Part shown: positions 24,601 to 31,542 of the stretch, in pieces
How positions within the stretch are numbered: position 1 is the first letter of the stretch
How the letters are laid out: every line of letters begins with the position of its first letter
DNA from: an uncultured delta proteobacterium
GTDB taxonomy: Bacteria > Myxococcota_A > Polyangia > Polyangiales > Ga0077539
Assembly: GCA_903845045.1 (NCBI GenBank)
Contig: CAIMWA010000408.1
Coordinates: forward strand, 1-34,220
DNA length: 34,220 nt
Direction of reading: 5' to 3'
Translations under genes and position numbers: made by a program
The notes under the pieces: model-generated
Databases searched by the model: none
The model's input: only the letters and a program-made list of their open reading frames with translations
What the model was told of the DNA's origin: nothing

Positions 24601-25258
24601 CGTCGACGAGCTGGTGCGGCTTCTCGAGCGCCTCGGCGACGTGAACCTCACCGCCATCGACGAGTGCGCCGCGCAGGAGAAGCGCCAGACGTTCTTCAGC
24701 GAGCAGCGCGCCGACATCGACCGCGCCGTGGCCCAGCTCGAGGAGGCCATCGCGGCCATGAACAAGGAGTCGCGGCGCCGCTTCCGCGAGACCTTCGACG
24801 CCGTGAACGCGCACTTCCAGGCCCTGTTTCCGCGGCTGTTCCGCGGCGGCCACGGGATGCTGCAGCTCACCGACGCCGACGACCTGCTCGAGACCGGCGT
24901 CGAGATCGTGGCGCAGCCGCCGGGCAAGAAGCTCATCAGCCTCGAGTCCATGAGCGGCGGCGAGAAGACGCTCACCGCGGTCACGCTGCTCTTCGCGCTG
25001 TTCCTCCACCGCCCGTCGCCGTTCTGCCTCCTCGACGAGGTCGAGGCCGCCCTCGACGAGGCGAACGTCATCCGTCTCGTGGACCTCGTGCGCGACCTCA
25101 CCGATCGGTCGCAGTTCATCCTCATCACCCACAACAAGCGCACCATGTCGATGGCCGACGTGCTCTACGGCGTGACGATGCAGGAGCCCGGCGTCTCGAA
25201 GCTCGTCAGCGTGCGCCTTCGGAAGGACGAACCGCAGTCGGCACCGGCCGTGGCCTGA
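21677..25258 (+). CDS. smc: Chromosome segregation protein SMC
   Basis: A 1193-aa SMC ATPase, normal length for the family. The head has Walker A GPNGCGKSNT (31-40, Lys37). A long coiled coil follows, then the hinge (about 505-660, with GVGKGVRALLDGRDPAVRGL), and a returning coiled coil. The C-terminal head carries the ABC signature LESMSGGEK (1089-1097) and Walker B FCLLDE (1116-1121, Glu1121 catalytic). Dimers with ScpA/ScpB condense and help segregate the chromosome; scpA and scpB are not in this window. The last 53 bp overlap the end of the convergent Ser/Thr kinase gene. Confidence 0.97.
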   Translation: MKIRKLEMQGFKSFVDRTVLTFDQDVTAVVGPNGCGKSNTVDAIRWCMGEQSARHLRGRSMDDVIFNGSDSRPPHAFAEVTLTFENRDGLAPPEFSAYPEIAVTRRLARDGTSDYFINKTPVRLMDVTGLFLGSGAGTKAYSIVEQGRVGLIVTSKPEDRRALLEEAAGITRFKARKKLAERRLELTRQNLLRVSDLLGEIEKGLGALRRQAAKAERFKAYRAEQRELELFVASFRYGELSAQSERTVIELEAATARLDGTTLALRRSEAEAEGLRAETFTAESSLERANSDSYAADNEVRRLDAELHRVRDQRAAGQRRTVDARRELAEIDASNHTLATERDALQVDLDRAAYVEEEETERLIAAEAKLRDVRERLAAVDSALKVHRDAAMEAERALATAEATRAGVGRRLRDAEERGARLRGESRAIERRNVEIEREAALAGVSLERVRREREQKVAVRATLEGEQAPARAAREAAERALVEARRDRERASARLVALREVAKRHEGVGKGVRALLDGRDPAVRGLAADAIESDGEWALAIATALGDRWQDVLVATLDDGVRLLETLRAGRVGRAAVVPAAIGADVVDESASAVPAGEGVRGLLLSHVRNPERLPPTVAAALRGVVVVESLAVAARLAAECPGAWRYVTAHGELFDPAGRVVGGVPEAAGAGLLTTLSEIRTLEPRVTALDAQVADCVAAVAEAAQRVAAATEALDAARADLHAHELALVMAERDAKAHEAELAQGRLRLASLGRELEVAEKVVADALREDAALDRTVSEAGSRRDRAREALASGEAEGSQFRGEVEYANGRVTDAKVVAARAREKSSAARNAVQRLERSVEELRVRGDRLRTELDALAASERVAAEREGVLSTDGARAVEDAARRQQVAAEARRAFDTCREALGAVDGRLREIRGRREALGRDATALELRSREQTLAIEHLVSSVAERHQVALPTERERFADRGAPEAADRARVDELVRLLERLGDVNLTAIDECAAQEKRQTFFSEQRADIDRAVAQLEEAIAAMNKESRRRFRETFDAVNAHFQALFPRLFRGGHGMLQLTDADDLLETGVEIVAQPPGKKLISLESMSGGEKTLTAVTLLFALFLHRPSPFCLLDEVEAALDEANVIRLVDLVRDLTDRSQFILITHNKRTMSMADVLYGVTMQEPGVSKLVSVRLRKDEPQSAPAVA

Positions 25259-26705
25259 CCCCCGCGCGCCGCCGTCGCCGCGCTGCCCCGGCCAGCACCG
25301 CGAGGACCGCGAACGCCGCGACGAAGCAGAGCAGCCACGCGCGCATCGAAGACGGGCGCATCGGCGGCGCCGCGACGTGGGCCTCCATCGGAGCCGGGCC
25401 GGGCACCGAAGGCGCCGGCACCGGAAGCGGCACGAGGGCATCTTGCGCAGGGAAGTCCAACGCCTCGGGCGCCGACGCGACGCTCTGCGCCGTCGGCGGC
25501 GGCGAGGCAGCGACGGGCGCCGTCGACGCTGGCGGAAGCGGCTGCGGAGCCCTCGGCGGCCCCGGTCGGAACGCTGGACTCTGCGCGGGCGCCGTCTCGA
25601 AGAAGCGTGCGGCCTCGGAGTTCAGATCCTCCGGTGGCGCGGGCGCCGTCGTGGGCACCGCCCTCGGCGCACCGCCCGAGAAGCGCGCGCGGATGTCGGC
25701 GAAGGCCTCGATGCGCGTCACCTCGTCCGAGCGCTGATCGGGGAGGATCGCCGCGAGCGGCGCGACCGAGTCCTGCCGGCTGCCCATGGCGATCTCGACG
25801 AGCTGCGCGACCTCGTCCGAGCCCGCGCCGCCCTGCGCGAAGATGAACGCCGACAGCGCCGCCGAAAGATCCCGGGCCGAGGCGTAGCGTTGCGCGGGGT
25901 CGGCCTGGAGCCCCCGCCGAAGCACCGTCGTGAGGGCCTCGGGCAGCGTGCGCCCCACGGATCCGGGGTCGAGGATCATCCCGCGGCTCACGCGCTCGAG
26001 CAGCACCGGCAGCGGCGCCTCGGGATACGGCGGCTGCCCCAACGCGAGCTCGTAGAGCAGCGCCGTGGCCGAGAACGCGTCGCTGCGCGCGTCGACGGCG
26101 TGGCCGCGCACCTGCTCCGGCGAGAGGTACGCGTACTTCCCGCGGATCATCCCCGCCTGCGTCGACGACGGGCGGTCCGCCGAGCGCGCGAGCCCGAAGT
26201 CCGCGAGCTTCACCTCGCCGTCGAAGGACACCAGCACGTTCGACGGCGACACGTCGCGGTGCACGATGCGCAGCGGGCGTCCGTCGTCGCCCTTTGCGCG
26301 GTGGGCGTGCTCCAGGCCCTCGCAGAGCTCGCGCACCATGAACGCGGCAACCACCGGCGTCGGCGGCGATCCGATGGTCTTGAGCCGGTCGAGGAGCTTC
26401 CCGAGGTCGAGCCCGTCGACGTACTCCATCGCGATGTAGTGGCGCCCTTCGACCTCGCCGAGGTCGATCACCTGCACGATGTTGCGATGCCGCAGCCGCG
26501 ACGTGAGCCGCGCCTCCTCGATGAGCCGCTGCGTGACCGAGGCGTCGTCGAGCGCGCGCGTCGCCACCATCTTGAGCGCGACGTGCTTCTCGAAGCCCGC
26601 CATGGCGCGGGCTCGCGCGAGGTACACCTCCGCGGTGGCGCTCCCTGCGATGCGTCGATCGATCTCGTAGGCCCCGAACGTGCGGGGAAACTCGCGTGGG
26701 CTCAC
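25206..26705 (-). CDS. Membrane-anchored Ser/Thr protein kinase
   Basis: From GTG 26705 the protein is 499 aa and starts MSPREFPRTFGAYEI; GTG 26756 adds 17 residues but lies upstream of a good -10 (TACAAT, 26731-26726). The kinase domain (about 10-275) keeps the catalytic residues: VALK Lys45, HRD Asp151 with Asn156, and DFG Asp169, with SPE in place of APE. The Gly-rich loop is poor (IAGSATAEVYLA). A Pro/Ala-rich juxtamembrane region (about 330-450), one transmembrane helix (AWLLCFVAAFAVLAVLAGAA, about 454-473) and a short Arg-rich tail follow. It should phosphorylate Ser/Thr of cytoplasmic partners. Its 3' end overlaps smc by 53 bp antisense. Confidence 0.9.
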   Translation of the reverse strand: MSPREFPRTFGAYEIDRRIAGSATAEVYLARARAMAGFEKHVALKMVATRALDDASVTQRLIEEARLTSRLRHRNIVQVIDLGEVEGRHYIAMEYVDGLDLGKLLDRLKTIGSPPTPVVAAFMVRELCEGLEHAHRAKGDDGRPLRIVHRDVSPSNVLVSFDGEVKLADFGLARSADRPSSTQAGMIRGKYAYLSPEQVRGHAVDARSDAFSATALLYELALGQPPYPEAPLPVLLERVSRGMILDPGSVGRTLPEALTTVLRRGLQADPAQRYASARDLSAALSAFIFAQGGAGSDEVAQLVEIAMGSRQDSVAPLAAILPDQRSDEVTRIEAFADIRARFSGGAPRAVPTTAPAPPEDLNSEAARFFETAPAQSPAFRPGPPRAPQPLPPASTAPVAASPPPTAQSVASAPEALDFPAQDALVPLPVPAPSVPGPAPMEAHVAAPPMRPSSMRAWLLCFVAAFAVLAVLAGAARRRRRAGVRPRPVPTAVRPSEGAR

Positions 26706-26779
26706 CGGAGGCTGTCTCGTCGGCGATTGTAACCCCGGAGCCGTCGCGCTCCGCACGCCGTCTGTTCTAGACTTCGCGC
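26706..26779. promoter_or_regulatory. Divergent promoter region between the kinase and cNMP-binding genes
   Basis: Minus strand: TACAAT at 26731-26726, about 20 nt before the kinase start at 26705. Plus strand: TAGACT at 26768-26773, only 6 nt before GTG 26780, which implies a leaderless mRNA for the cNMP-binding protein. No convincing -35 elements were found, so activators may be needed. Confidence 0.4.
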
Positions 26780-27289
26780 GTGCAAGAATCCGTGACGCCG
26801 CGGCCGCTCGTCCGGCCCGAACAGCTCCGTGACATCGGCCTCTTCGGCGGCCTCGACGACGACGCCATCGACATGCTCACCCGCGAGCTCCGGGCGGCGC
26901 TCTTCGACCCCGGCGCGCTGGTGATGCGCGAGGGCGAGCACGCTCGCGAGATGTTCGTGGTGCTGTCCGGCGAGGTCGAGGTCGTGCGCCGCTCGGCCAA
27001 CGGCGCCGAGTGCCGCGTGGCGCTCCTGGGCCCTGGAAACTGGGTCGGCGACATGTCCGTCATCGACCCGCAGCCGCGCTCGGCGTCGGTGCGCGCGCTC
27101 GCGCCGTCGATCCTCCTCGTCGTGACGACCGAGGACCTCGACCGGCTCTATCGCCGCGACATGAAATCGTACCTGTTGGTGGTGCTCAACATCGCGCGCG
27201 AACTGGCGCGACGTCTTCGGGTCGCCGACGGGATGATCGCCGGGTTCCTGTCGTCCTTGGTGGACCAGAACCTCGGCTACCGGCGCTGA
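26780..27289 (+). CDS. Cyclic-nucleotide-binding domain protein without HTH
   Basis: A 169-aa protein from GTG 26780. Residues ~15-140 form a CRP-type cNMP-binding beta roll: LFDPGALVMREGEHAREMFV, then VLSGEVEVVR, and a phosphate-binding cassette-like VGDMSVIDPQPRSASVRAL, where the usual Glu is Asp and the RSA is kept. The C-terminal ~30 residues are helical (LVVLNIARELARRLRVADGM) and do not contain the DNA-binding helix-turn-helix of CRP/FNR. It is therefore probably a small second-messenger receptor acting on a protein partner. Divergent from the Ser/Thr kinase gene, which could be that partner (inference). Confidence 0.87.
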   Translation: MQESVTPRPLVRPEQLRDIGLFGGLDDDAIDMLTRELRAALFDPGALVMREGEHAREMFVVLSGEVEVVRRSANGAECRVALLGPGNWVGDMSVIDPQPRSASVRALAPSILLVVTTEDLDRLYRRDMKSYLLVVLNIARELARRLRVADGMIAGFLSSLVDQNLGYRR

Positions 27290-27292
27290 GGT

Positions 27293-27409
27293 TCAGCCCG
27301 CCATGAGGTGGGCGTAGCGCTTGCGCGCCTTGTTCTTCAGCTTCGCGCGAAAGCGCGAGGTGCGGGTCCGAACCTTGTCCTGCTTGATCTTCTTTCCAAC
27401 GAGATACAT
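27293..27409 (-). CDS. 38-aa highly basic protein
   Basis: A short gene from ATG 27409 to TGA 27295-27293. The 38-residue product begins MYLVGKKIKQDKVR, continues TRTSRFRAKLKNKARKRYAH and ends LMAG. It has 8 Lys and 6 Arg against one Asp, so it should bind RNA or DNA, as small ribosomal proteins do. I cannot match it to a named family. Support for a real gene: a ribosome site (GGAG, 6 nt before ATG) and a well-formed promoter (TTGACA-N18-TAGTTT) in the same orientation 45-75 nt upstream. The stop lies 3 nt from the stop of the convergent cNMP-binding gene, so nothing overlaps it. Confidence 0.65.
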   Translation of the reverse strand: MYLVGKKIKQDKVRTRTSRFRAKLKNKARKRYAHLMAG

Positions 27410-27454
27410 GGCAACTCCGGTGGCTTCGGGTGGGCTCCCTGGGGAGGGGCGCGG

Positions 27455-27484
27455 AAACTAAGCTGCGCGCCGATCGCATGTCAA
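27455..27484 (-). promoter_or_regulatory. Putative promoter of the 38-aa gene
   Basis: Minus strand: perfect -35 TTGACA (27484-27479), an 18-bp spacer, and -10 TAGTTT (27460-27455). Transcription would start near 27448, leaving a ~39-nt leader before ATG 27409. Confidence 0.62.
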
Positions 27485-27507
27485 CGCGCGTTCGGAGCAA
27501 GCATTCC

Positions 27508-27537
27508 TTGACCCTTTGCACAGCGGTTTCCTACACT
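27508..27537 (+). promoter_or_regulatory. Putative promoter of the FHA protein gene
   Basis: TTGACC (27508-27513), an 18-bp spacer and TACACT (27532-27537). Transcription would start near 27544, about 11 nt before ATG 27555. It is back to back with the promoter of the 38-aa gene. Confidence 0.58.
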
Positions 27538-27554
27538 GCGCGCAGGCCTCATCA

Positions 27555-28496
27555 ATGCCCCCTGCCGACGCTTCGACGAAGCATTTTCTCCTCAAGTTCA
27601 TCTCCGGAAAATACCAGGGAGGTGAATTTCCGGTGGCGGCAGATCGAGAGATCGTCATCGGCCGCGCCAACGAGCTCGACGTCGTTCTGGTCGAGGACAT
27701 GGTCTCGCGGCGTCACGCGAAGATCGTCTCCACCGGCGACGCGCTGAACATCGAAGACCTCGGCAGCACCAACGGCACCTTCGTCAACGGCGAGAAGGTG
27801 CGCCGCGCGCGCCTGAAAGAAGGCGACCGCGTGCTCATCGGCACGAGCATCGTGCGCGTCGCGGTGACCGAGGCCGTCGCCGGCTCCGGCGAGTCCCGCG
27901 AGGCCGAGGCGCGTTCGCGGATGCAGGCCGCGGCGCAGCGCACCGCCACGGTGAAGACCATGAGCGGCACCATCGACGAGGTCCCGCTCGTCGACCTGCT
28001 GCAGCTCTTCGCGACGAGCAAGAAGAGCGGCGTGCTCGTGATCACCCGCGACCCGTACCTGGGCAAGGTGTTCCTGCGAAAGGGCCAGGTCGTCTTCGCG
28101 ACGATCAACGAGAGCGCCGAGATCGGACCGCTGAAGGCGATCTACCGGATGCTCGCGTGGGACACCGGGTTCTTCGAGCTGCAGCCGCCCGACGAGCGCG
28201 AGTTCGACAAGGAGATCGACCTGTCCACCGAGGGCGTGCTCATGGAGGGCATGCGCCAGCTCGACGAGACGCGCCGCGTGCTCTCGACGCTTCCCGGCGG
28301 CGGCGCGCGGCTGTCCCTCGCGCTCCCGCTGCAGCCGCCCCTCAAGGACCTCGACGAGCGCGAGCTCACGATGCTGCAGGCGGTGATGAACGCGGGCCGC
28401 CTCGACGCCGCCCTCGACCGCGTGCCGTACACCGACCTCGAGGGGAGCGAGCTCACCGCGAAGCTCCTCGCGCGGCAGTACCTGCGCGCCGACTAG
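27555..28496 (+). CDS. FHA-DUF4388 signalling protein
   Basis: A 313-aa cytoplasmic protein from ATG 27555; a TTG at 27516 lies upstream of the promoter. The FHA domain (about 15-105) has all the phosphothreonine-binding residues: G36-R37 (IGRANE), S51-R52-R53-H54 (SRRH) and N73 (GSTNGTFVN). Residues ~138-235 form a DUF4388 (PATAN-like) domain (GTIDEVPLVDLLQLFATSKK, SGVLVITRD, GQVVFATI), common in myxobacterial signalling. The C-terminal ~70 residues are helical. It probably reads Ser/Thr kinase signals, and two kinase-like proteins are encoded in this window. The stop shares the palindrome CTAG with the stop of the convergent J-domain gene. Confidence 0.92.
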   Translation: MPPADASTKHFLLKFISGKYQGGEFPVAADREIVIGRANELDVVLVEDMVSRRHAKIVSTGDALNIEDLGSTNGTFVNGEKVRRARLKEGDRVLIGTSIVRVAVTEAVAGSGESREAEARSRMQAAAQRTATVKTMSGTIDEVPLVDLLQLFATSKKSGVLVITRDPYLGKVFLRKGQVVFATINESAEIGPLKAIYRMLAWDTGFFELQPPDEREFDKEIDLSTEGVLMEGMRQLDETRRVLSTLPGGGARLSLALPLQPPLKDLDERELTMLQAVMNAGRLDAALDRVPYTDLEGSELTAKLLARQYLRAD

Positions 28497-28936
28497 GTTC
28501 GTCGGTCGAGGTGCGCGAGCAGCGCGAGGTAGGCGTCGACGAGCGACGTCACCAGCGCCACCGCCGACGCGTGCTGCTCGGCGTCGCCGACGTACCGGTC
28601 GGGGTGAAACTGCCGGAGCATCGTCCGAAAGGCGCGCTGCACGTCGGCCTTCGGCGCGCCCGGCGCGAGCTCGAGGAGGGCGTAGCTGCGGGCGATGGAG
28701 CGCTCCCGCATGCGATCACGGCGAGCCTGTCCCATCGCCGTGAGCTCGTCGTCGGCCGCGGGCCGTCCGTGCGCAGGACGCCCCCGCGCGCGGCGCCGGC
28801 GTTCGAGCTCGGCGCGCAGCGACTCGTCGGTGAGGCCTCGAAGGTTCAGTCGGTCCGCGAGCGGCCCCGCGGAGCCTCCGGGCGCGGCGTCGAGGGCGCT
28901 TCGCACGCCCACCGAGAGCCGGTCCCAGAGTCCCAT
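28493..28936 (-). CDS. J-domain protein
   Basis: A 147-aa protein with a C-terminal J-domain (about 83-145): SYALLELAPGAPKADVQRAF followed by RTMLRQFHPDRYVGD, with the HPD at 111-113 intact. The N-terminal ~80 residues are charged and helical, without a G/F region or zinc domain, so this is a type III-like J-protein. It should stimulate a DnaK-type ATPase for particular clients. Its ATG shares one base with the stop of the upstream PilZ gene (TGATG), indicating coupled translation in an rng-pilZ-J operon. Confidence 0.87.
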   Translation of the reverse strand: MGLWDRLSVGVRSALDAAPGGSAGPLADRLNLRGLTDESLRAELERRRRARGRPAHGRPAADDELTAMGQARRDRMRERSIARSYALLELAPGAPKADVQRAFRTMLRQFHPDRYVGDAEQHASAVALVTSLVDAYLALLAHLDRRT

Positions 28937-29262
28937 CAGCGCTCCCGCCGCGCGTGCTGCGCGAGGAGCCGGTCGAGCACCGCCTGCGACGCCTCGTCGA
29001 GCTCGGTGAACACCACGCCCACGCCCGGAGGATCGTCCTGCACGCGCACCACCTCCCCGACGCCCTGGATGAAATCCATCTCGTCGTGGAGCACCGTGAA
29101 GCGCAGGTTGACCTTCGTCCCGACGGCGAGCGACGCGCGGGTCTTGAGGAACGCGCCGCTGCGCGACAGGTTCGTCACGTACTCCTCGATGAACGCATCG
29201 AAGGACTCGAACTCCTGGTTGATGGTCAACCGGTCATCGCTGCGGCGGTGGTCGTCGTTCAT
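28936..29262 (-). CDS. PilZ domain protein
   Basis: A 108-aa single-domain protein from ATG 29262. The pattern YVTNLSRSGAFLKTRASLAV, then GTKVNLRFTV and GEVVRVQ, matches the PilZ fold of myxobacterial type (NLSxGGxFL). A classical RxxxR plus D/NxSxxG c-di-GMP site is only partly present: RRSDDR and NLSRSG. c-di-GMP binding is therefore possible but not certain. It lies 18 bp after rng and overlaps the J-domain gene by one base. A role in motility or secretion control is inferred from the family. Confidence 0.85.
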   Translation of the reverse strand: MNDDHRRSDDRLTINQEFESFDAFIEEYVTNLSRSGAFLKTRASLAVGTKVNLRFTVLHDEMDFIQGVGEVVRVQDDPPGVGVVFTELDEASQAVLDRLLAQHARRER

Positions 29263-29280
29263 GGTCAAGCGGCGCCCTCG

Positions 29281-30915
29281 TCACGCCCCGGCGAGGTCGA
29301 ACTGCTCGATGTGGTACTCGGGCCGGCCCTGCATGAGGATCTGGCGCATGTAGCGGCGCTGGGCCTCTTCGAGGTCCTCGCGGGCCTCGTGCTTGAGGCA
29401 GTCGATGACCGCGGGGTGCGCGTTGACGGTGACCGAGTAGCCCCGCAGCTCGCCCTTCTCGCGGCGGATCTGCCGGAGGATCTCGTACGCAACGGTGAGC
29501 TTCGACGACGTGTGCCCGGTGCCGTCGCAGTAGAAGCACGGCTCGAAGAGCGTGCGCCCAAGGGACTCGCGGGTGCGCTTGCGGGTCATCTCCACGAGGC
29601 CGAGCTCGGAGATGCGCACCGTCGTGGTCTTGGCCTTGTCGTTCTTCAGCGCCTCGATGAGCGCGCGCTCGACGCGCTCCCGGTTCTGCATGCGGTCCAT
29701 GTCGATGAAGTCGATGACGATGAGCCCGCCGAGGTTGCGCAGCCGGAGCTGGTACGCGATCTCCGACACCGCCTCGATGTTCGTCGCCGTGACCGTCTCC
29801 TCGACGTCCTTCTTGCCGACGAAGCGGCCGGTGTTCACGTCGACGGCGGTCAGCGCCTCGGTCTGGTCGATGATGAGGTACCCGCCGGACTTCAGCGGAA
29901 CCTTGCGCGCCAGGGCGCGACCGATCTCGTCCTCGATGCCGTAGGCGTCGAAGACGGGCTCGGCACCGGAGTAGTGCTCCACGTCGTCCTTGCGGTCCGG
30001 CATGAACTGCTCGACGAAGCGCACGAGGCGTCCGTGCGTGTCCTTGTCGTCGACGATGATCTTGTCGAACTCGGGACCGAAGACGTCGCGCACGGTGCGC
30101 AGGATCACGTCGAGCTCCGAGTAGAGCAGCGTCGATCCCTTGCTGGCCTCGCGCTTGTGGCAGATGTCCGACCAGAGGTGCGCGAGGTACGCCACGTCGG
30201 TCTTGAGCTGCTTCTTCGTGAGGCCCTCGGAGAGCGTGCGCACGATGACGCCGCCCTTCTCGGGCTTCATCGACTCGATGACCTCGCGGAGCCTGCGCCG
30301 CTCCTTCTCGTTGCCGATGCGCTTCGAGACGCCGATGTGCTCGATGGTCGGCATGTAGACGACGTAGCGGCCCGCCAGCGAGACGTGCGACGTGACCCGC
30401 GCGCCCTTGGTGCTGATGGGCCCCTTGGACACCTGCACGACGATCTCCTGGCCCTCCTTGAGGACCTCGCGGATCGCCTTCGGCGCCCGTTGCTGGCGCT
30501 GTGGCCGCGGCTCGCGACGACGTCCGCCGCCGGACTTCGCCGCGGGCTTGCCGGTGTCTGGTTTGCCGGTGTCGAGGTCCGTGTCGGCCGTCGCGGCGCC
30601 GTCGTCGCCGTTGGACTCCGACGCATCGCCGCCCTCGTCGTCGAGGTCGTCGTCGTCTCCGGGCATGAGGGTGCGGAACTCGCTCTCCGAGAGCGCGTCG
30701 TCGACGTGCAGGAACGCAGCGCGCTCGAGCCCGATGTCGACGAACGCGGCGTTCATCCCGGGCAGCACCCGGGTGACCTTTCCGAGGTACACGTCGCCGA
30801 CGACGTTTCGCTCTCCGCGCCGCTCGATGTGCAGCTCCGTGACGATGCCGCCCTCGATGAGGGCCACGCGTGTTTCGCCGATGTCGACGTTGATGACGAT
30901 CTGGTTGCCAGTCAT
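29281..30915 (-). CDS. rng: Ribonuclease G/E family endoribonuclease
   Basis: A 544-aa protein. The N-terminal RNase H-like/S1 region starts NQIVINVDIGETRVALIEGG and carries the S1 strands GDVYLGKVTRVLPGMNAAFV. The S1 domain is interrupted by an Asp/Glu- then Lys/Arg/Gln-rich insertion at about 84-148. The catalytic DNase I-like domain holds the Mg-binding acids Asp359 (TAVDVNTG) and Asp402 (IVIDFIDM). The Zn-link Cys pair is C460-x2-C463 (CFYCDGTG). There is no long C-terminal degradosome scaffold, so it is RNase G-like in length. It cleaves single-stranded RNA with 5'-end sensing and matures 16S rRNA in other bacteria. First gene of the rng-pilZ-J operon. Confidence 0.95.
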   Translation of the reverse strand: MTGNQIVINVDIGETRVALIEGGIVTELHIERRGERNVVGDVYLGKVTRVLPGMNAAFVDIGLERAAFLHVDDALSESEFRTLMPGDDDDLDDEGGDASESNGDDGAATADTDLDTGKPDTGKPAAKSGGGRRREPRPQRQQRAPKAIREVLKEGQEIVVQVSKGPISTKGARVTSHVSLAGRYVVYMPTIEHIGVSKRIGNEKERRRLREVIESMKPEKGGVIVRTLSEGLTKKQLKTDVAYLAHLWSDICHKREASKGSTLLYSELDVILRTVRDVFGPEFDKIIVDDKDTHGRLVRFVEQFMPDRKDDVEHYSGAEPVFDAYGIEDEIGRALARKVPLKSGGYLIIDQTEALTAVDVNTGRFVGKKDVEETVTATNIEAVSEIAYQLRLRNLGGLIVIDFIDMDRMQNRERVERALIEALKNDKAKTTTVRISELGLVEMTRKRTRESLGRTLFEPCFYCDGTGHTSSKLTVAYEILRQIRREKGELRGYSVTVNAHPAVIDCLKHEAREDLEEAQRRYMRQILMQGRPEYHIEQFDLAGA

Positions 30916-31000
30916 GGATCGAAAACCAAAAGCTGTGCGCGCAGCACCCGAATGCGCCGCGGCGAAGGCCGGAGGGTACTCCGAAGGGGGAGGGATGGAA

Positions 31001-31016
31001 GGGCCAAACGTGGCCC
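31001..31016 (-). terminator. Hairpin after the CarD gene
   Basis: GGGCCA (31001-31006) and TGGCCC (31011-31016) form a 6-bp stem with a 4-nt loop 16 nt past the stop, followed on the minus strand by a pyrimidine-rich stretch. A second hairpin (CGGAG/CTCCG near 30970-30983) lies further on. Together they probably separate this gene from rng. Confidence 0.42.
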
Positions 31017-31032
31017 GAGGGGCGGGAAGGGA

Positions 31033-31542
31033 TCAGTTACAGGTGAAGATCGACTCGATTTCCTCACGCACCGAGTCTTCGGTGCGGGTGAGGGCGATGG
31101 CGAGCTCCTTCACCACGAGGCCGCGCGCGTTCTCGAGCATGCGCTTCTCCCCGAAGGACAGGGACTTCTCGGTCTTCAGCCGGTACAGGTCCCGCAGCAC
31201 CTCGGCCACGTCGTAGATGCTGCCCGTCTTGATCTTGTCCATGAACCCCCGGTACCGGCGATTCCAGGTCTGGTTGTCGTAGGCGACGGTGCGCTCGCGG
31301 AGGATCTCGAAGATCTCTCGGATCTCCGCCTCGCAGATGACCGTGCGGAGACCCACCACGCCCGCGTTCTTCACCGGGACCATGATCCGACGCTCGGAGT
31401 CGAGGATCCGGAGCACGTAGAAGCGCTGCTTCGAGCCGGCGATCTCTCGCTCCTCGATGCTGACGACCTCCGCGACGCCCTGCGCCGGGTAGACCGCCTT
31501 GTCCCCCACCTTGAACTCCGAGATGCCCTGTTCCTGCTGCAT
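31033..31542 (-). CDS. CarD/CdnL-type transcription regulator
   Basis: A 169-aa protein from ATG 31542 with a clear ribosome site (AGGAG). The N-terminal CarD/TRCF RNA-polymerase-interacting domain shows FKVGDKAVYPAQGVAEVVSI and FYVLRILDSERRIMVPVKNA. The C-terminal helical DNA-binding domain includes TWNRRYRGFMDKIKTGSIYD and LSFGEKRMLENARGLVVKEL. It lacks the HMGA-like acidic/AT-hook tail of Myxococcus CarD, so it is CdnL-like. Such proteins bind the RNAP beta subunit and stabilise open complexes at rRNA promoters. The frame is open upstream to 31731, but the ribosome site and family length favour 31542. Confidence 0.93.
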   Translation of the reverse strand: MQQEQGISEFKVGDKAVYPAQGVAEVVSIEEREIAGSKQRFYVLRILDSERRIMVPVKNAGVVGLRTVICEAEIREIFEILRERTVAYDNQTWNRRYRGFMDKIKTGSIYDVAEVLRDLYRLKTEKSLSFGEKRMLENARGLVVKELAIALTRTEDSVREEIESIFTCN

